A stretch of 64,000 bases of DNA from Elusimicrobiaceae bacterium (GTDB taxonomy: Bacteria; Elusimicrobiota; Elusimicrobia; Elusimicrobiales; Elusimicrobiaceae). Under the pieces are notes generated by a model. The model was given only the letters and a program-made list of their open reading frames with translations. It was not told the origin of the DNA and did not search any database. The position numbers and the translations under genes were made by a program. The stretch lies in the NCBI GenBank assembly GCA_017618215.1, contig JAFZUQ010000006.1, positions 1 to 64,000 of the forward strand, given 5' to 3'. Positions 14,969-23,614 of the stretch are shown here, in pieces; position 1 is the first letter of the stretch, and each line of letters starts with the position of its first letter.

Positions 14969-16423
14969 TTATTTTTTGATATCTTTACGGAAAAGTTTAA
15001 ATAGTAGTTTTGGTTTTTTACCTTGTAAAATTAAAAACACAATAAGCGGATATAAGCAAAGTAAAATTATTTTGCTAACATAAGATTTATATGTCGGTAA
15101 ACACCCAAAATAATTGCCGCCAAAAAATAATACAACGATAAACAAAGCCATCAAAAATATTTTTTTGTACTCATAATCAATTTTGTAATTTTTTTGACCG
15201 AAGATAAATAAAGCCAAAGCCATCACAAAATAACTTGTAAAAATCGCCCAACCGGCGCCGATAATTCCAAGATGCGGAACAAGCAAAATGTTTACTAAAA
15301 TACTGGTAGCTGCGCCAAGCAAAGTAATCTTCATAAGCACCGTTGTTTTTTTAGTTAAAACAGGCGCAACCATAAAGTTAATGTAACACCCGTAAAAGAA
15401 ATATCCGCCGACGACAAACGGTATAATTTTAAGCCCGCCCCAATAAGCGCGGTTAATTAAATTTAAGCCGAAAATATTTGTTTGAATTATTAAAGGCATC
15501 AATAAAGACAGCCCCAAAAACACCCAACCGAGCAAAGCAAAAGCCCAGGTAAAAATTTCCGCAAAAGTTTGTTTGGCATTTGGCTCTTTTGCTTCTTGGA
15601 TAAAAAACGGGCGCCAGGCTTGGTCAAACATTGAAACAATAAGCATCATAAAAATACCGATTTTAAAATTTGCTTGATATACGCCGACATCGCCCAAACT
15701 TGTCAAATGCGAAAGTAAAGGTTTATCAATAACATTTACCAAAATGCTTGCAAGCCCGGCCGGTATAAAAGGCCAGGAAAATTTAAACATCTGCTTAAAT
15801 AAATTTTTATCAAACTTAAAAACAAAACTTTCTTTTACGACGGGAATTAGCAAAATTAAAGAAGTTAATGAGGCCAAAATACCTGCCGCAAAAACACCTT
15901 TAACACCCCAATTAAAAAATGCCAAAGCACAAATATTGCCGCCCACATTTACAATTATTGAGGCACTCCTAACCAACACAAAATGCCAAGCGCGATGTTC
16001 AAAGCGGAGTTTTGCAAAAGGCACAATATTTAAAGCATCAAAAGCCAAAATAAAAACACAGTATTTTATGAGGTAAGCATTATTTGCGCCGATACCCAAA
16101 ACACTTGCCAAAACGGGACTGAAAAAATAAATTAAAACCGAAAGTAAAACCGAAGTTCCGCAAACTGCCAAAAACGGTGTGGAAAAAGTATCTTTAGTTT
16201 TTTCGTCTTCGGCAAAACGCAAATAGGCTTGGTCCATGCCGTACTGGTAAATAATATTGAACAAAGCCATAAATGCAAAAACGGTGGCAATTACGCCGTA
16301 GTCCGAAGTTATTAAATAATAAGTGTAAAACGGCACGAGGAAAAAATTCAGCATCCTTGCCAAAATGGTGGAAGTGCCGTAAATTAGTGTTTCTTTCCCC
16401 AGCCGTTTTACTTTACTAACCAT
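14969..16423 (-). CDS. Flippase of the polysaccharide-biosynthesis (Wzx/MOP) type
   Basis: 484 residues with about twelve to fourteen membrane helices and the typical N-terminus KETLIYGTSTILARMLNFFLVPFYT, followed by YGVIATVFAF and DQAYLRFAED. This is the oligosaccharide flippase (MATE-like/MOP) pattern. These transporters flip lipid-linked sugar units across the inner membrane for surface polysaccharide assembly. No glycosyltransferase cluster adjoins it, so the substrate is unknown. It could belong to O-antigen, capsule or other glycan assembly. The gene lies 23 bp downstream of punA on the same strand and may share its transcript. Confidence 0.88.
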   Translation of the reverse strand: MVSKVKRLGKETLIYGTSTILARMLNFFLVPFYTYYLITSDYGVIATVFAFMALFNIIYQYGMDQAYLRFAEDEKTKDTFSTPFLAVCGTSVLLSVLIYFFSPVLASVLGIGANNAYLIKYCVFILAFDALNIVPFAKLRFEHRAWHFVLVRSASIIVNVGGNICALAFFNWGVKGVFAAGILASLTSLILLIPVVKESFVFKFDKNLFKQMFKFSWPFIPAGLASILVNVIDKPLLSHLTSLGDVGVYQANFKIGIFMMLIVSMFDQAWRPFFIQEAKEPNAKQTFAEIFTWAFALLGWVFLGLSLLMPLIIQTNIFGLNLINRAYWGGLKIIPFVVGGYFFYGCYINFMVAPVLTKKTTVLMKITLLGAATSILVNILLVPHLGIIGAGWAIFTSYFVMALALFIFGQKNYKIDYEYKKIFLMALFIVVLFFGGNYFGCLPTYKSYVSKIILLCLYPLIVFLILQGKKPKLLFKLFRKDIKK

Positions 16424-16446
16424 AAATTTTATCGTCTAACAAGCGC

Positions 16447-17268
16447 CTAGCAAAGCGGAATTAAACGCTCCAAAACGCGCTTAAAACTGCCTTCGATTTT
16501 TTTAGTTTCCTTAATTGTGTCTTCGTGTGAAATAGGTGTTTTTGAAATACCGCAACCCATATTTACAACCCAAGTAAGGCCGCAAATTTTCATACCAAGC
16601 TGCCTCGCGCAAAGAACTTCAGGCACAGTGGACATACCGACGACATCCACCTTTAAAATTTTGAGCATCCTAATTTCCGACGGTGTTTCAAAGTTCGGCC
16701 CTGTCATAGCTGCATAAACGCCTTCGCCTGCTTTGATTTTTAATTTCTTTGCAATTTGCAAAGCATCTTTACGCAATTTTTGATCGTAGAGATCAGTTAA
16801 ATCAATAAACCTTCTGCCGAAAGCCGGATCATAATTGCCGATTAACGGATTATGTGCCATAAAATTTACATGGTCTTTCAAAACACATAAAGAACCGACG
16901 GGCAATTTCAAATTTAATGAACCGACTGCGCCTGAAACTATCATTGTTTTAGCACCCAAAAAAGCGGCAGTTCTGATTGAAAGGGCCAAATCTTTCATAT
17001 CATAACCTTCGTAATAGTGAAAGCGCCCATGCAAAACAACAATATTTTTGCCTTTATAAGTACCGAAAATTAAATTACCGGGATGCCCGGGAATAGTGCT
17101 GTGTAAAAAATGTGGGATTGTGGAATAAGGTATAACAATTTTATTTTCAAGTTCAGGTATAGAGCCTGCCATACCGCTGCCGGTAATAAGCAAAATTTCC
17201 GGTTTGAAATTTTTGGTTTTTTTGTTTAAAAATTTGACTGCATCTTTAACTTGTTTCAGTTGATTCAT
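16447..17268 (-). CDS. punA: Purine-nucleoside phosphorylase (trimeric PNP family)
   Basis: 273 residues. Signatures are ITGSGMAGSIPELE, PGHPGNLIFGTYKGK, the phosphate/ribose segment VLHGRFHYYEGY, GAVGSL, and the purine site GPNFETPSEIR and GMSTVPEVLCAR, ending TWVVNMGCGIS. Splits inosine, guanosine or their deoxy forms with phosphate for purine salvage in the cytoplasm. An AGGAGATA-like ribosome binding site precedes the ATG. Lies 13 bp downstream of yraN on the same strand, within a probable operon rnhB-yraN-punA-flippase. Confidence 0.94.
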   Translation of the reverse strand: MNQLKQVKDAVKFLNKKTKNFKPEILLITGSGMAGSIPELENKIVIPYSTIPHFLHSTIPGHPGNLIFGTYKGKNIVVLHGRFHYYEGYDMKDLALSIRTAAFLGAKTMIVSGAVGSLNLKLPVGSLCVLKDHVNFMAHNPLIGNYDPAFGRRFIDLTDLYDQKLRKDALQIAKKLKIKAGEGVYAAMTGPNFETPSEIRMLKILKVDVVGMSTVPEVLCARQLGMKICGLTWVVNMGCGISKTPISHEDTIKETKKIEGSFKRVLERLIPLC

Positions 17269-17281
17269 AATATCTCCTATA

Positions 17282-17650
17282 TTACAAAGTTAGATTATGG
17301 GTTGAAAAGGCGTTTTCATAGTGTGTCAAAACACCTGCTGTTACAGTTATTATATCAAACCTTAAGGCGGTATAGTTGATTTTTGTTTTTTTGATATAAG
17401 CCGCCGCCGCCAAAGTTATGCGCCTTTGCTTGGCTTTGTTTACCGCCGCAATGCCGCCGCCGAATAAATTTGTTTTGCGTTGTTTGACTTCAACAAAAAC
17501 TATCGTATTTTGTTTATCTTGGGCGATAATATCAATTTCCCCCATTTTGCAAGAAAAATTGCGCGCAAGAATTTTATAGCCTTTTTCTTTAAGATAATTA
17601 GCGGCTTGGTCCTCGGCCTTATTACCTTGGCGGCGCAAAAAACTGAACAT
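17282..17650 (-). CDS. YraN/UPF0102 family putative endonuclease
   Basis: 122 residues, the usual family length. The Holliday-junction-resolvase-like nuclease core reads AANYLKEKGYKILARNF, then the acidic residues in GEIDIIAQD and VFVEVKQR, giving the E-D-ExK arrangement. Its biochemical role in cells is not well established. Start codon overlaps the rnhB stop by one base at 17650. The rnhB-yraN pairing is common across bacteria and supports the call. Confidence 0.92.
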   Translation of the reverse strand: MFSFLRRQGNKAEDQAANYLKEKGYKILARNFSCKMGEIDIIAQDKQNTIVFVEVKQRKTNLFGGGIAAVNKAKQRRITLAAAAYIKKTKINYTALRFDIITVTAGVLTHYENAFSTHNLTL

Positions 17651-18327
17651 TATTTTCCCCCCGCTTTTGCCAAATTACAGTCGGCAAAAAGCCCGTAAAA
17701 TTTACTGTAAACCGGCTCAAAAGTTTTGCGGTGTAAAGGGCAAGGGCCGTATTTATCAAGCAAATCTGTATGCAACTGCGTGCCGTAACCTTTATGTTCT
17801 TCAAATTTGTACTGCGGATATTTTTGCGCGCAAAGCAACATAAATTTATCACGGCTGACCTTTGCAATAATGCTGGCTGCAGCGACGCATAAGGAAGTAC
17901 CGTCACCTTTTACTATTGCTTTTTGCGGCGCGGTTAAGTTTGGGATAGTTTTGTTTCCGTCAATTAAGACGGAAATATTTTTGTTTTTGAATTTTGAAAG
18001 TGCGCGGCGCATCGCAAGGAAAGTTGCTTGCAAAATATTGAGTTTATCAATTTCTTCCGCGCTTGCATAACCTGTGCAATAAGTTATCGGCAAAGTTAAA
18101 AGTTCTTCAAAAATTTCTTCCCTTTTTTGAGGCGTTAATTTTTTACTGTCATTGATTTTTGACATTACGGGGTGCGCATAAAGTTCCGGCGGAATATAAC
18201 AAGCGCAAGCGGTTACCGGCCCGGCAAGCGGACCACGACCTGCTTCATCAACACCGACAAGCAAACAATTTTGTGCCACATTTTGTACTTTATCAAAATC
18301 AATTAAGGTCATAATATATTTTAACAT
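17650..18327 (-). CDS. rnhB: Ribonuclease HII
   Basis: Up to 225 residues. The catalytic signature VGVDEAGRGPLAGPV gives the D-E pair, with further acidic residues in DSKKLTP and VLIDGNK. VKGDGTSLCVAAASIIAKVSRD completes the family pattern. Cleaves RNA in RNA-DNA hybrids, including single ribonucleotides, and helps repair genomic ribonucleotides. Start is uncertain: an in-frame ATG five codons in (18312) is equally possible, since neither has a clear ribosome binding site. First gene of the minus-strand run to the flippase. Confidence 0.95.
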   Translation of the reverse strand: MLKYIMTLIDFDKVQNVAQNCLLVGVDEAGRGPLAGPVTACACYIPPELYAHPVMSKINDSKKLTPQKREEIFEELLTLPITYCTGYASAEEIDKLNILQATFLAMRRALSKFKNKNISVLIDGNKTIPNLTAPQKAIVKGDGTSLCVAAASIIAKVSRDKFMLLCAQKYPQYKFEEHKGYGTQLHTDLLDKYGPCPLHRKTFEPVYSKFYGLFADCNLAKAGGK

Positions 18328-18391
18328 TTTGTTTTGCGGTAAAAAATGATATACTTAAACTAACAATAAAGTTAATTTAGGAGCCATTAAA

Positions 18392-19333
18392 ATGGAAGGA
18401 ACAAATGAAAACATATCTAATGATGATATTTTTGTTGTGAACGGTGTGGCAAATTACAGTTTTGTAAAAGGTTCATCTAGTAATGCAAGTACATTATCTT
18501 CTTTGCTTGGGATGTTTTACAAGATGGGTTGGTACTGTAAACAATGGACAGAAATAAAAAAATACAATGAAAGTTATAAAAATATTTCCCCATTTTGGAG
18601 GGGTATCTTTTATATAGGTTATGCTTCACAATTTAAAAAGATTGTTGTGGAACTTTTTGAAGCCAGAACGAATATGATACTTCAAAATGATAACGTTCCG
18701 CAAGAGGAAAAAGATAAATGGCAAAAAGAACTAAAAAAACTAAAAAGCATTTTTGCAAAATTTAGTTTACAACAAGAAGCAATTAATAAAATTGTACCGA
18801 TTGGACATCCCGAAGGCAGTTCTTCAAAATTTGCAAGCTTACTTGGTTTACCTGTATTTGTCTTGCTTATTTTAATTATATTTGGATTTTCCATCATTTC
18901 CGCACTTTTCAATAATTGTTTTGAAGTGGAAGAAAATGTATTGAAAAATACTTGTGAAAATTATTCTTTTGCCTTTCCATTTAACACTCAAATAGGTCTT
19001 GCAACAAATAATGGCTTTGATTTTTACTGTCAAGAAAGTGGAAAAAGTTATATATGTATGACACAAGCCAATCTTGATAACCCCAAAGATTTTAATTTAG
19101 AAACTTTATCTACTTGGGAACAAAATAAAATTCTTAATAAATTTACTACACAATATGCCGGAAATACAACTCATTGTTTTAAAGAAGAAGTGGAAAACAA
19201 GCAAATTGATGTTGTTTGTTATATGCAGGTAAAAAGGCCGGAACCTATTTATTTCATTTTCGGGCTTAATAACACCGATAATGGTGAAATGGAAAACCTG
19301 GAAAAATTAATGCACAGTTACAAAAATTTGTAA
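18392..19333 (+). CDS. Hypothetical single-pass membrane protein
   Basis: 313 residues, family not recognised. The N-terminal 145 residues are soluble and charged, with a helical KDKWQKELKKLKSIFAKF segment and a WKQWTEIKKYN-like tyrosine-rich stretch. One strong membrane helix (FVLLILIIFGFSIISALF) is followed by about 140 residues with at least seven cysteines (CFEVEEN, TCENYS, YCQESG, ICMTQ, HCFKEE, VCYMQ) that would lie outside the inner membrane if the N-terminus is cytoplasmic. Cysteine pairs suggest disulfides in the periplasm. TAGGAGCC precedes the ATG. It is divergent from rnhB and probably transcribed alone. Confidence 0.6.
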   Translation: MEGTNENISNDDIFVVNGVANYSFVKGSSSNASTLSSLLGMFYKMGWYCKQWTEIKKYNESYKNISPFWRGIFYIGYASQFKKIVVELFEARTNMILQNDNVPQEEKDKWQKELKKLKSIFAKFSLQQEAINKIVPIGHPEGSSSKFASLLGLPVFVLLILIIFGFSIISALFNNCFEVEENVLKNTCENYSFAFPFNTQIGLATNNGFDFYCQESGKSYICMTQANLDNPKDFNLETLSTWEQNKILNKFTTQYAGNTTHCFKEEVENKQIDVVCYMQVKRPEPIYFIFGLNNTDNGEMENLEKLMHSYKNL

Positions 19334-19441
19334 TTTGTAAATTCAAATTAGGCATCCGCACTCCACAAGTGTAAAATTTTTCCAAATAGAGGGAAAAATA
19401 TTGTATTATATAGGAAATAAGGAGAATCTCAAGGAGAACCT

Positions 19442-20143
19442 ATGCCAAAAAGAATCTTGCTCAAACTCTCGGGGGAAGCACTCGCGGCGGAAAAAACACG
19501 CGGCCTCACCCCTGTGTGCTTAAAAAATATCGCCCTTGAAATCAAAAACGCGCTTAAAGCAAAATGCCAACTTGCCATCGTTATCGGCGGCGGCAATATT
19601 TGGCGCGGTGTGCGCGATGGCGGCGGTATTATTGACCGTATCAATTCAGATAACATGGGCATGCTTGCAACTATCATCAATGCGCTTGCCTTGCAATCAG
19701 CTTTGGAAGAAATCAATGTTCCCACACGCGTTATGACCGCCATAAACATTGATAAACTTGCCGAGCCTTTTATAAGACGCAGAGCAATCCGCCACCTTGA
19801 AAAGGGCCGCGTTGTGATTTTTGCCGGCGGAACGGGCAGCCCGTTTTTTACAACCGATACAGGCGCTGCTTTGCGTGCTTCGGAAATTAAGGCAGACATT
19901 TTGCTTAAAGCCACACAAGTTAACGGTGTTTATGACAGCGATCCGCGCAAAAACCCGAAGGCAAAACTCATCACAAAAATTACTTACGCCGATGCTATTA
20001 AAAAAGGCCTTGAGTTTATGGACACAGCCGCCTTGGCACTCTGCCTTGAAAACAAATTACCTTTGAAAGTTTTTAACTTACACAAAAAAGGAAATATCAA
20101 ACTTGCCGTCAGCGGCAAAAATATTGGAACAACGATATATTAA
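19442..20143 (+). CDS. pyrH: UMP kinase
   Basis: 233 residues, full length. KRILLKLSGEAL at the start, VIGGGNIWRG and DNMGMLATIINALAL are the amino-acid-kinase signatures of PyrH. The phosphate-binding FAGGTGSPFFTTDTGAALRA and KATQVNGVYDSDP complete it. Phosphorylates UMP to UDP with ATP. Good AAGGAGAACCT ribosome binding site before the ATG. The gene is 8 bp before frr, the widespread pyrH-frr operon. Confidence 0.97.
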   Translation: MPKRILLKLSGEALAAEKTRGLTPVCLKNIALEIKNALKAKCQLAIVIGGGNIWRGVRDGGGIIDRINSDNMGMLATIINALALQSALEEINVPTRVMTAINIDKLAEPFIRRRAIRHLEKGRVVIFAGGTGSPFFTTDTGAALRASEIKADILLKATQVNGVYDSDPRKNPKAKLITKITYADAIKKGLEFMDTAALALCLENKLPLKVFNLHKKGNIKLAVSGKNIGTTIY

Positions 20144-20151
20144 GAGGAATT

Positions 20152-20712
20152 ATGACAGTAAACGAAATTATAACAAATGCAAAAAACGAAATGGCGGAAG
20201 TGCCGCAAAAATTGAAACGCGATCTCGGTTCATTAAGAACAGGCCGCGCAAACCCGCAAATGATTGAGCAAGTTCGCGTTGATTATTACGGTGTGCCGAC
20301 CCCGCTTAAACAAATGGCGGTAATTAATGTTTCCGATGCAAGAACGCTTGAAATTCAGCCTTGGGACGCAGGTGCCGTTAAGGAAATTGAGAAGGCTTTA
20401 AGCCAAGCCGATCTTGGCGCAGCACCGACAACAACCGGCAAAATTATTCGCATCATCTTCCCCCCTATGACGGAAGACAGGCGCAAAACTTTAAGCAAAA
20501 CCGTCGCGAAAATGAGCGAAGATTATAAAGTTGCGGTCCGTAATGAACGCCGCGATGTTTTGGAAAAACTTAAAAAAGCGCAAAAATCCGGTGAAGTTAC
20601 CGAAGACGATTTGAAACGCTTTGAAGTTGATATTCAAAAATCAACCGACGAAGCAATTGCTTTAATAGTCAAAATCGTTGAAGAAAAAGAAAAAGAAATA
20701 ATGACAATTTAA
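20152..20712 (+). CDS. frr: Ribosome recycling factor
   Basis: 186 residues, exactly the family size. LKRDLGSLRTGRANPQMIEQVRVDYYG, GAAPTTTGKIIRI and FPPMTEDRRK are hallmark segments. The C-terminal half is a long helix with KKAQKSGEVTEDDLKR. Works with EF-G to split post-termination ribosomes. Preceded by TTAAGAGGA and ended by a strong terminator, so the operon is pyrH-frr only. Confidence 0.97.
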   Translation: MTVNEIITNAKNEMAEVPQKLKRDLGSLRTGRANPQMIEQVRVDYYGVPTPLKQMAVINVSDARTLEIQPWDAGAVKEIEKALSQADLGAAPTTTGKIIRIIFPPMTEDRRKTLSKTVAKMSEDYKVAVRNERRDVLEKLKKAQKSGEVTEDDLKRFEVDIQKSTDEAIALIVKIVEEKEKEIMTI

Positions 20713-20725
20713 TTTGTTTCTTTTA

Positions 20726-20757
20726 AAAAACCCCGAGTTTCAAACTCGGGGTTTTTT
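20726..20757. terminator. Bidirectional terminator after frr
   Basis: AAAACCCCGAGTTT and AAACTCGGGGTTTT form a strong stem with T-runs on both strands. It serves pyrH-frr and the convergent gene at 20781. Confidence 0.9.
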
Positions 20758-20780
20758 GTTTAAAGATTTTTTACAAACTA

Positions 20781-22142
20781 TTATAAAGTACCGACACCGA
20801 AATCAGTCGTACCCATTTGTTTGTTTACATTCTTAAGCACATTGTGTTCTACGTTGTCTTTTATTTGTTGCCCTTGTGCCTTTTGTGCATTTAACAATTC
20901 ATTAGCAGCATAAACACCTTCCACCAAATCAACAAGATTTAAAGTGTAAACAGGATCAGTTTTCACAAAGCTCTTAGAACTTGGGCTTGAGAAAAATGCA
21001 AACTTTTCTTTAACATTTGCCGTACCGTTTTCTATCTTTTTGCCGATACTGCCTAAATCTCTGATTGCCATTGTGCGGTCGGAATTAAAGTGATTATCCG
21101 CCGCAACATCCGTTATATAAGCTGCAGTCGCAATTGCGCCCAAACCTGCCAATACCCAAAAACCTTTGGTTATACTTTTGCGGACAACTCTTTTTTCAAC
21201 CGTATTAAGTTGTTTTTCATAGTCTGCTATAAAGTTTTTGGAGCCCTTGTTTAATCCTGCAATTTCATCTGCATATTGAGAGCGTTCGGCAAGGTTCATA
21301 GCTTTAAGATCTACAATTAAACCTTCCTTGGAATAATATTTCGGGTCTGTTAATCCTTTACCGAAATTCCTTATATATTCCATCATATTTTTAGCCATTT
21401 CCTCGGTTAAGATTTCAGCATCTCTGGCCTCAAAACCTAGTTTTAAAGCGGCTTTTTGTTCTTTGGGCATCTGTTTAAAAGCAGTTTCCAAAACATCACC
21501 CGGTTTAACTGCTTTTCTGAACAACTCTGTCATTTTGGGATATATTTCTTTATTGTAACGTTCTATACCTTGTGTTATGCCTTCATAAAATTTTTCGTCA
21601 AAACGGTTTTCAAAATATTCTACACAGTTCTTTAATTCAGTATATCCATGTTCACCCAGAAGTTCTGTGAACTTAAACAAGCCAAGTCCGTTTTCTCTAC
21701 TGAATTCTAAAATTGTGTTTAATTTATTGAAAACGATTTCGTCTTCTAATCTTAAGGCCTCTAATGCTTGGCGTGAATCTTCCGCAAGATATCGGTTATA
21801 AACAATGATATCAATTGCTTCTTTATCTGCGACATCAAGAGCCCTTGTATAAGATAAAATCTTGTCTTCTTCCTCTATCAACTTTTGATAACTAGACAAG
21901 ATATCTTCGACATGATCATCACCATATTTCGAAAAATTAAAGGTATCTTCATCATAAACTAGTCTTTTCAAATATTCAACGGATCTCATAAGTGAGTTCC
22001 TAACGGACTTTATCTTCCCTACTGACGCAGGTGAAAGGAATTGCTCTATTTCCTGTCCGAACACAGGAATGCTTGAAGCGAAAAGAAAAATACCGAGCAT
22101 TAAGCAAAAGTATTTTCCGAGGTACATCATTAATTTTTTCAT
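20781..22142 (-). CDS. Exported helical protein, function unknown
   Basis: 453 residues. A signal peptide or N-terminal anchor (YLGKYFCLMLGIFLFASSIPVFG) precedes about 300 residues of charged helices with EDKILSYTRALDVADKE, EARDAEILTEEMAK and similar. A hydrophobic segment near residue 325 (GFWVLAGLGAIATAAYI) is a probable second membrane helix, and the last 110 residues would lie on the other side or in the periplasm. There are no cysteines in the mature part and no catalytic motif that I can identify. An AAGGAGAAAAAC ribosome binding site supports the start. Separate transcription unit ending at the shared terminator with frr. Confidence 0.6.
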   Translation of the reverse strand: MKKLMMYLGKYFCLMLGIFLFASSIPVFGQEIEQFLSPASVGKIKSVRNSLMRSVEYLKRLVYDEDTFNFSKYGDDHVEDILSSYQKLIEEEDKILSYTRALDVADKEAIDIIVYNRYLAEDSRQALEALRLEDEIVFNKLNTILEFSRENGLGLFKFTELLGEHGYTELKNCVEYFENRFDEKFYEGITQGIERYNKEIYPKMTELFRKAVKPGDVLETAFKQMPKEQKAALKLGFEARDAEILTEEMAKNMMEYIRNFGKGLTDPKYYSKEGLIVDLKAMNLAERSQYADEIAGLNKGSKNFIADYEKQLNTVEKRVVRKSITKGFWVLAGLGAIATAAYITDVAADNHFNSDRTMAIRDLGSIGKKIENGTANVKEKFAFFSSPSSKSFVKTDPVYTLNLVDLVEGVYAANELLNAQKAQGQQIKDNVEHNVLKNVNKQMGTTDFGVGTL

Positions 22143-22243
22143 TGTTTTTCTCCTTGTAATAACGGCTTACACCATAATTTTAGGAAAAAAGAAAAACGAC
22201 CACAAGGGCCTTTATACCTAACTAAAAATAGGTCTTTTGGGTA

Positions 22244-22500
22244 TTTCAGCTTTGCAAGTATTTCCGAGATAATTTTGATTTTCTATTTAACGAATAAATT
22301 TAGCCATTTTGCGAGAATTTTTGAGATAATTTTTGTTTTAAATAGAAAACATATCACGATTAGCAACACCCAGCCATTATTTTTGAGAAAATTTTGATTT
22401 TTACTTTGACGACGAGTACAAAGAAGAACGGGAGCGAAGCGACTCTCGGTACTCTAGGAGAAGAAAAATCAAAATTTACCAAAAAGAATTAGCTGGCAAA
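22244..22500. repeat. Dispersed nested-hairpin repeat, copy B, with degenerate partial copies before it
   Basis: The full copy is at about 22375-22500: arms GAAAATTTTGATTTTT and AAAAATCAAAATTTACC around GACGAGTAC, GGAGCGAAGCGACTC and GGTACTCTAGG. Before it, two shorter segments (near 22250 and 22310) repeat the left arm motif TTTxxGAGATAATTTTxxTTTT, as if several insertions had decayed. The rest of the 440-bp gap between the flanking genes shows no coding sequence. Confidence 0.7.
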
Positions 22501-22584
22501 AAACTACAGAATCACGACCTACCTTTCCGGAAAGACGACGCAAAGCTACGTAAAATATGGTATAATAGCATATATAGAGGTCTT

Positions 22585-23280
22585 ATGCAAGCACTTTTAC
22601 AACCTGCCCTCGCTTATCAAGCCTTACTTGAAGAAGTTGCGAAAATTTGCCTCTCATGCGGGAGAAACCCAAAAGAGGTCAAAATTTTGCCTGTTGTGAA
22701 ATATGCCACCATTCCTCAAATAGCAAATTTGCTGACGGATAAAACTATAAAATATGTAGCGGAATCGCGTTTGCAAGACAGTTTGAAGAAATGGCAAAGT
22801 GCAGAATTAAAACCCTATAAGGTTAAAAAGTTTTTTATCGGCCGCTTACAAAAAAATAAGGCGGCAAAAGTTTTAAAGTATTTTGACTTGATTTGTTCAC
22901 TTGACAGTTTGGACTTGGCACAATTTGTAAACGCAAAAGCAAAAGAACAAAATAAAATTGCCAATTGTTTGGTGCAAGTAAAATTAACGGATAAAGCCAC
23001 ACAAGGCGGAGTAAGTTTAGAAGAAGCAAGCGCTTTAGTTGAAACAATTTTAAGCACTTACCCCAATATAAAATTAAAAGGCCTTATGGCAATTGCACCG
23101 CAAACAAGTGAAAATATTATAGAACAAAAATTTTTAGCGGTAAAAAAATTATTTGATAAATATTTTAGATCCTCGGATATTTTATCTTTAGGTATGAGTG
23201 AGGACTATAAAATAGCCATTAAATCCGGCAGTAATTTAGTGCGGATTGGCAGCAAGATTTTTGAAAATTCGGAGGAGTAA
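22585..23280 (+). CDS. YggS/PROSC family PLP-binding protein
   Basis: 231 residues, normal length. The PLP lysine lies in ILPVVKYA (about residue 42). Family blocks are YVAESRLQD, FIGRLQKNKAAKVL, QVKLTDKATQGGV, LKGLMAIAPQ and LSLGMSEDYKIAIKSGSNLVRIGSKIF. Binds pyridoxal phosphate and maintains vitamin B6 and amino-acid balance; no enzymatic reaction is established. TAGAGG precedes the ATG. Directly followed (0 bp) by the DUF167 gene, a pair often seen together. Confidence 0.93.
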   Translation: MQALLQPALAYQALLEEVAKICLSCGRNPKEVKILPVVKYATIPQIANLLTDKTIKYVAESRLQDSLKKWQSAELKPYKVKKFFIGRLQKNKAAKVLKYFDLICSLDSLDLAQFVNAKAKEQNKIANCLVQVKLTDKATQGGVSLEEASALVETILSTYPNIKLKGLMAIAPQTSENIIEQKFLAVKKLFDKYFRSSDILSLGMSEDYKIAIKSGSNLVRIGSKIFENSEE

Positions 23281-23544
23281 ATGATAATTAAAGTCAGGGC
23301 CATATCAACCAAAGGGGAGAATGCTGTAATAAGCCGTATCGGCAGCGTGCTTCGTATGAAAGTAAAAACCACAAAAATATCAACAGAAGCCAATGACATC
23401 ATTAAAGATTTTTTGATTGACTTTTTTGAAGTCCCCCCAAGCGGTATAAATATTATTAAAGGCAACAACGGAAAGGAAAAAACTATTGAAGTCCGCGGTA
23501 AAAGCGAAGAAGAACTCAAAAAAGTGATGGACGCCGTACCATAA
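23281..23544 (+). CDS. DUF167/YggU family protein
   Basis: 87 residues. The pattern IKVRAISTKGENAV, LRMKVKTTKISTEANDIIKDFLIDFF and IKGNNGKEKTIEVRG follows the DUF167 (UPF0235) consensus of a small alpha/beta protein, with the usual K-S-R-x-K region reduced to GNNGKEKT. Function unknown. Start codon follows the yggS-like stop immediately, with GGAGGAG as ribosome binding site, so the two are translationally coupled. Terminated just downstream. Confidence 0.82.
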   Translation: MIIKVRAISTKGENAVISRIGSVLRMKVKTTKISTEANDIIKDFLIDFFEVPPSGINIIKGNNGKEKTIEVRGKSEEELKKVMDAVP

Positions 23545-23563
23545 ACTATGGACCAAAGCATTT

Positions 23564-23603
23564 AAAAACCGGGTGTTTTGCAAAATGCAAGCACCCGGTT
23601 TTT
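23564..23603. terminator. Terminator after the DUF167 gene
   Basis: AAAACCGGGTG and CACCCGGTTTTT with a loop containing an inner TTTGCAAAATGCAA stem. T-run on the plus strand and A-run on the minus side, so it likely also ends the convergent nuclease-like gene. Confidence 0.85.
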
Positions 23604-23614
23604 ATATTATATTT

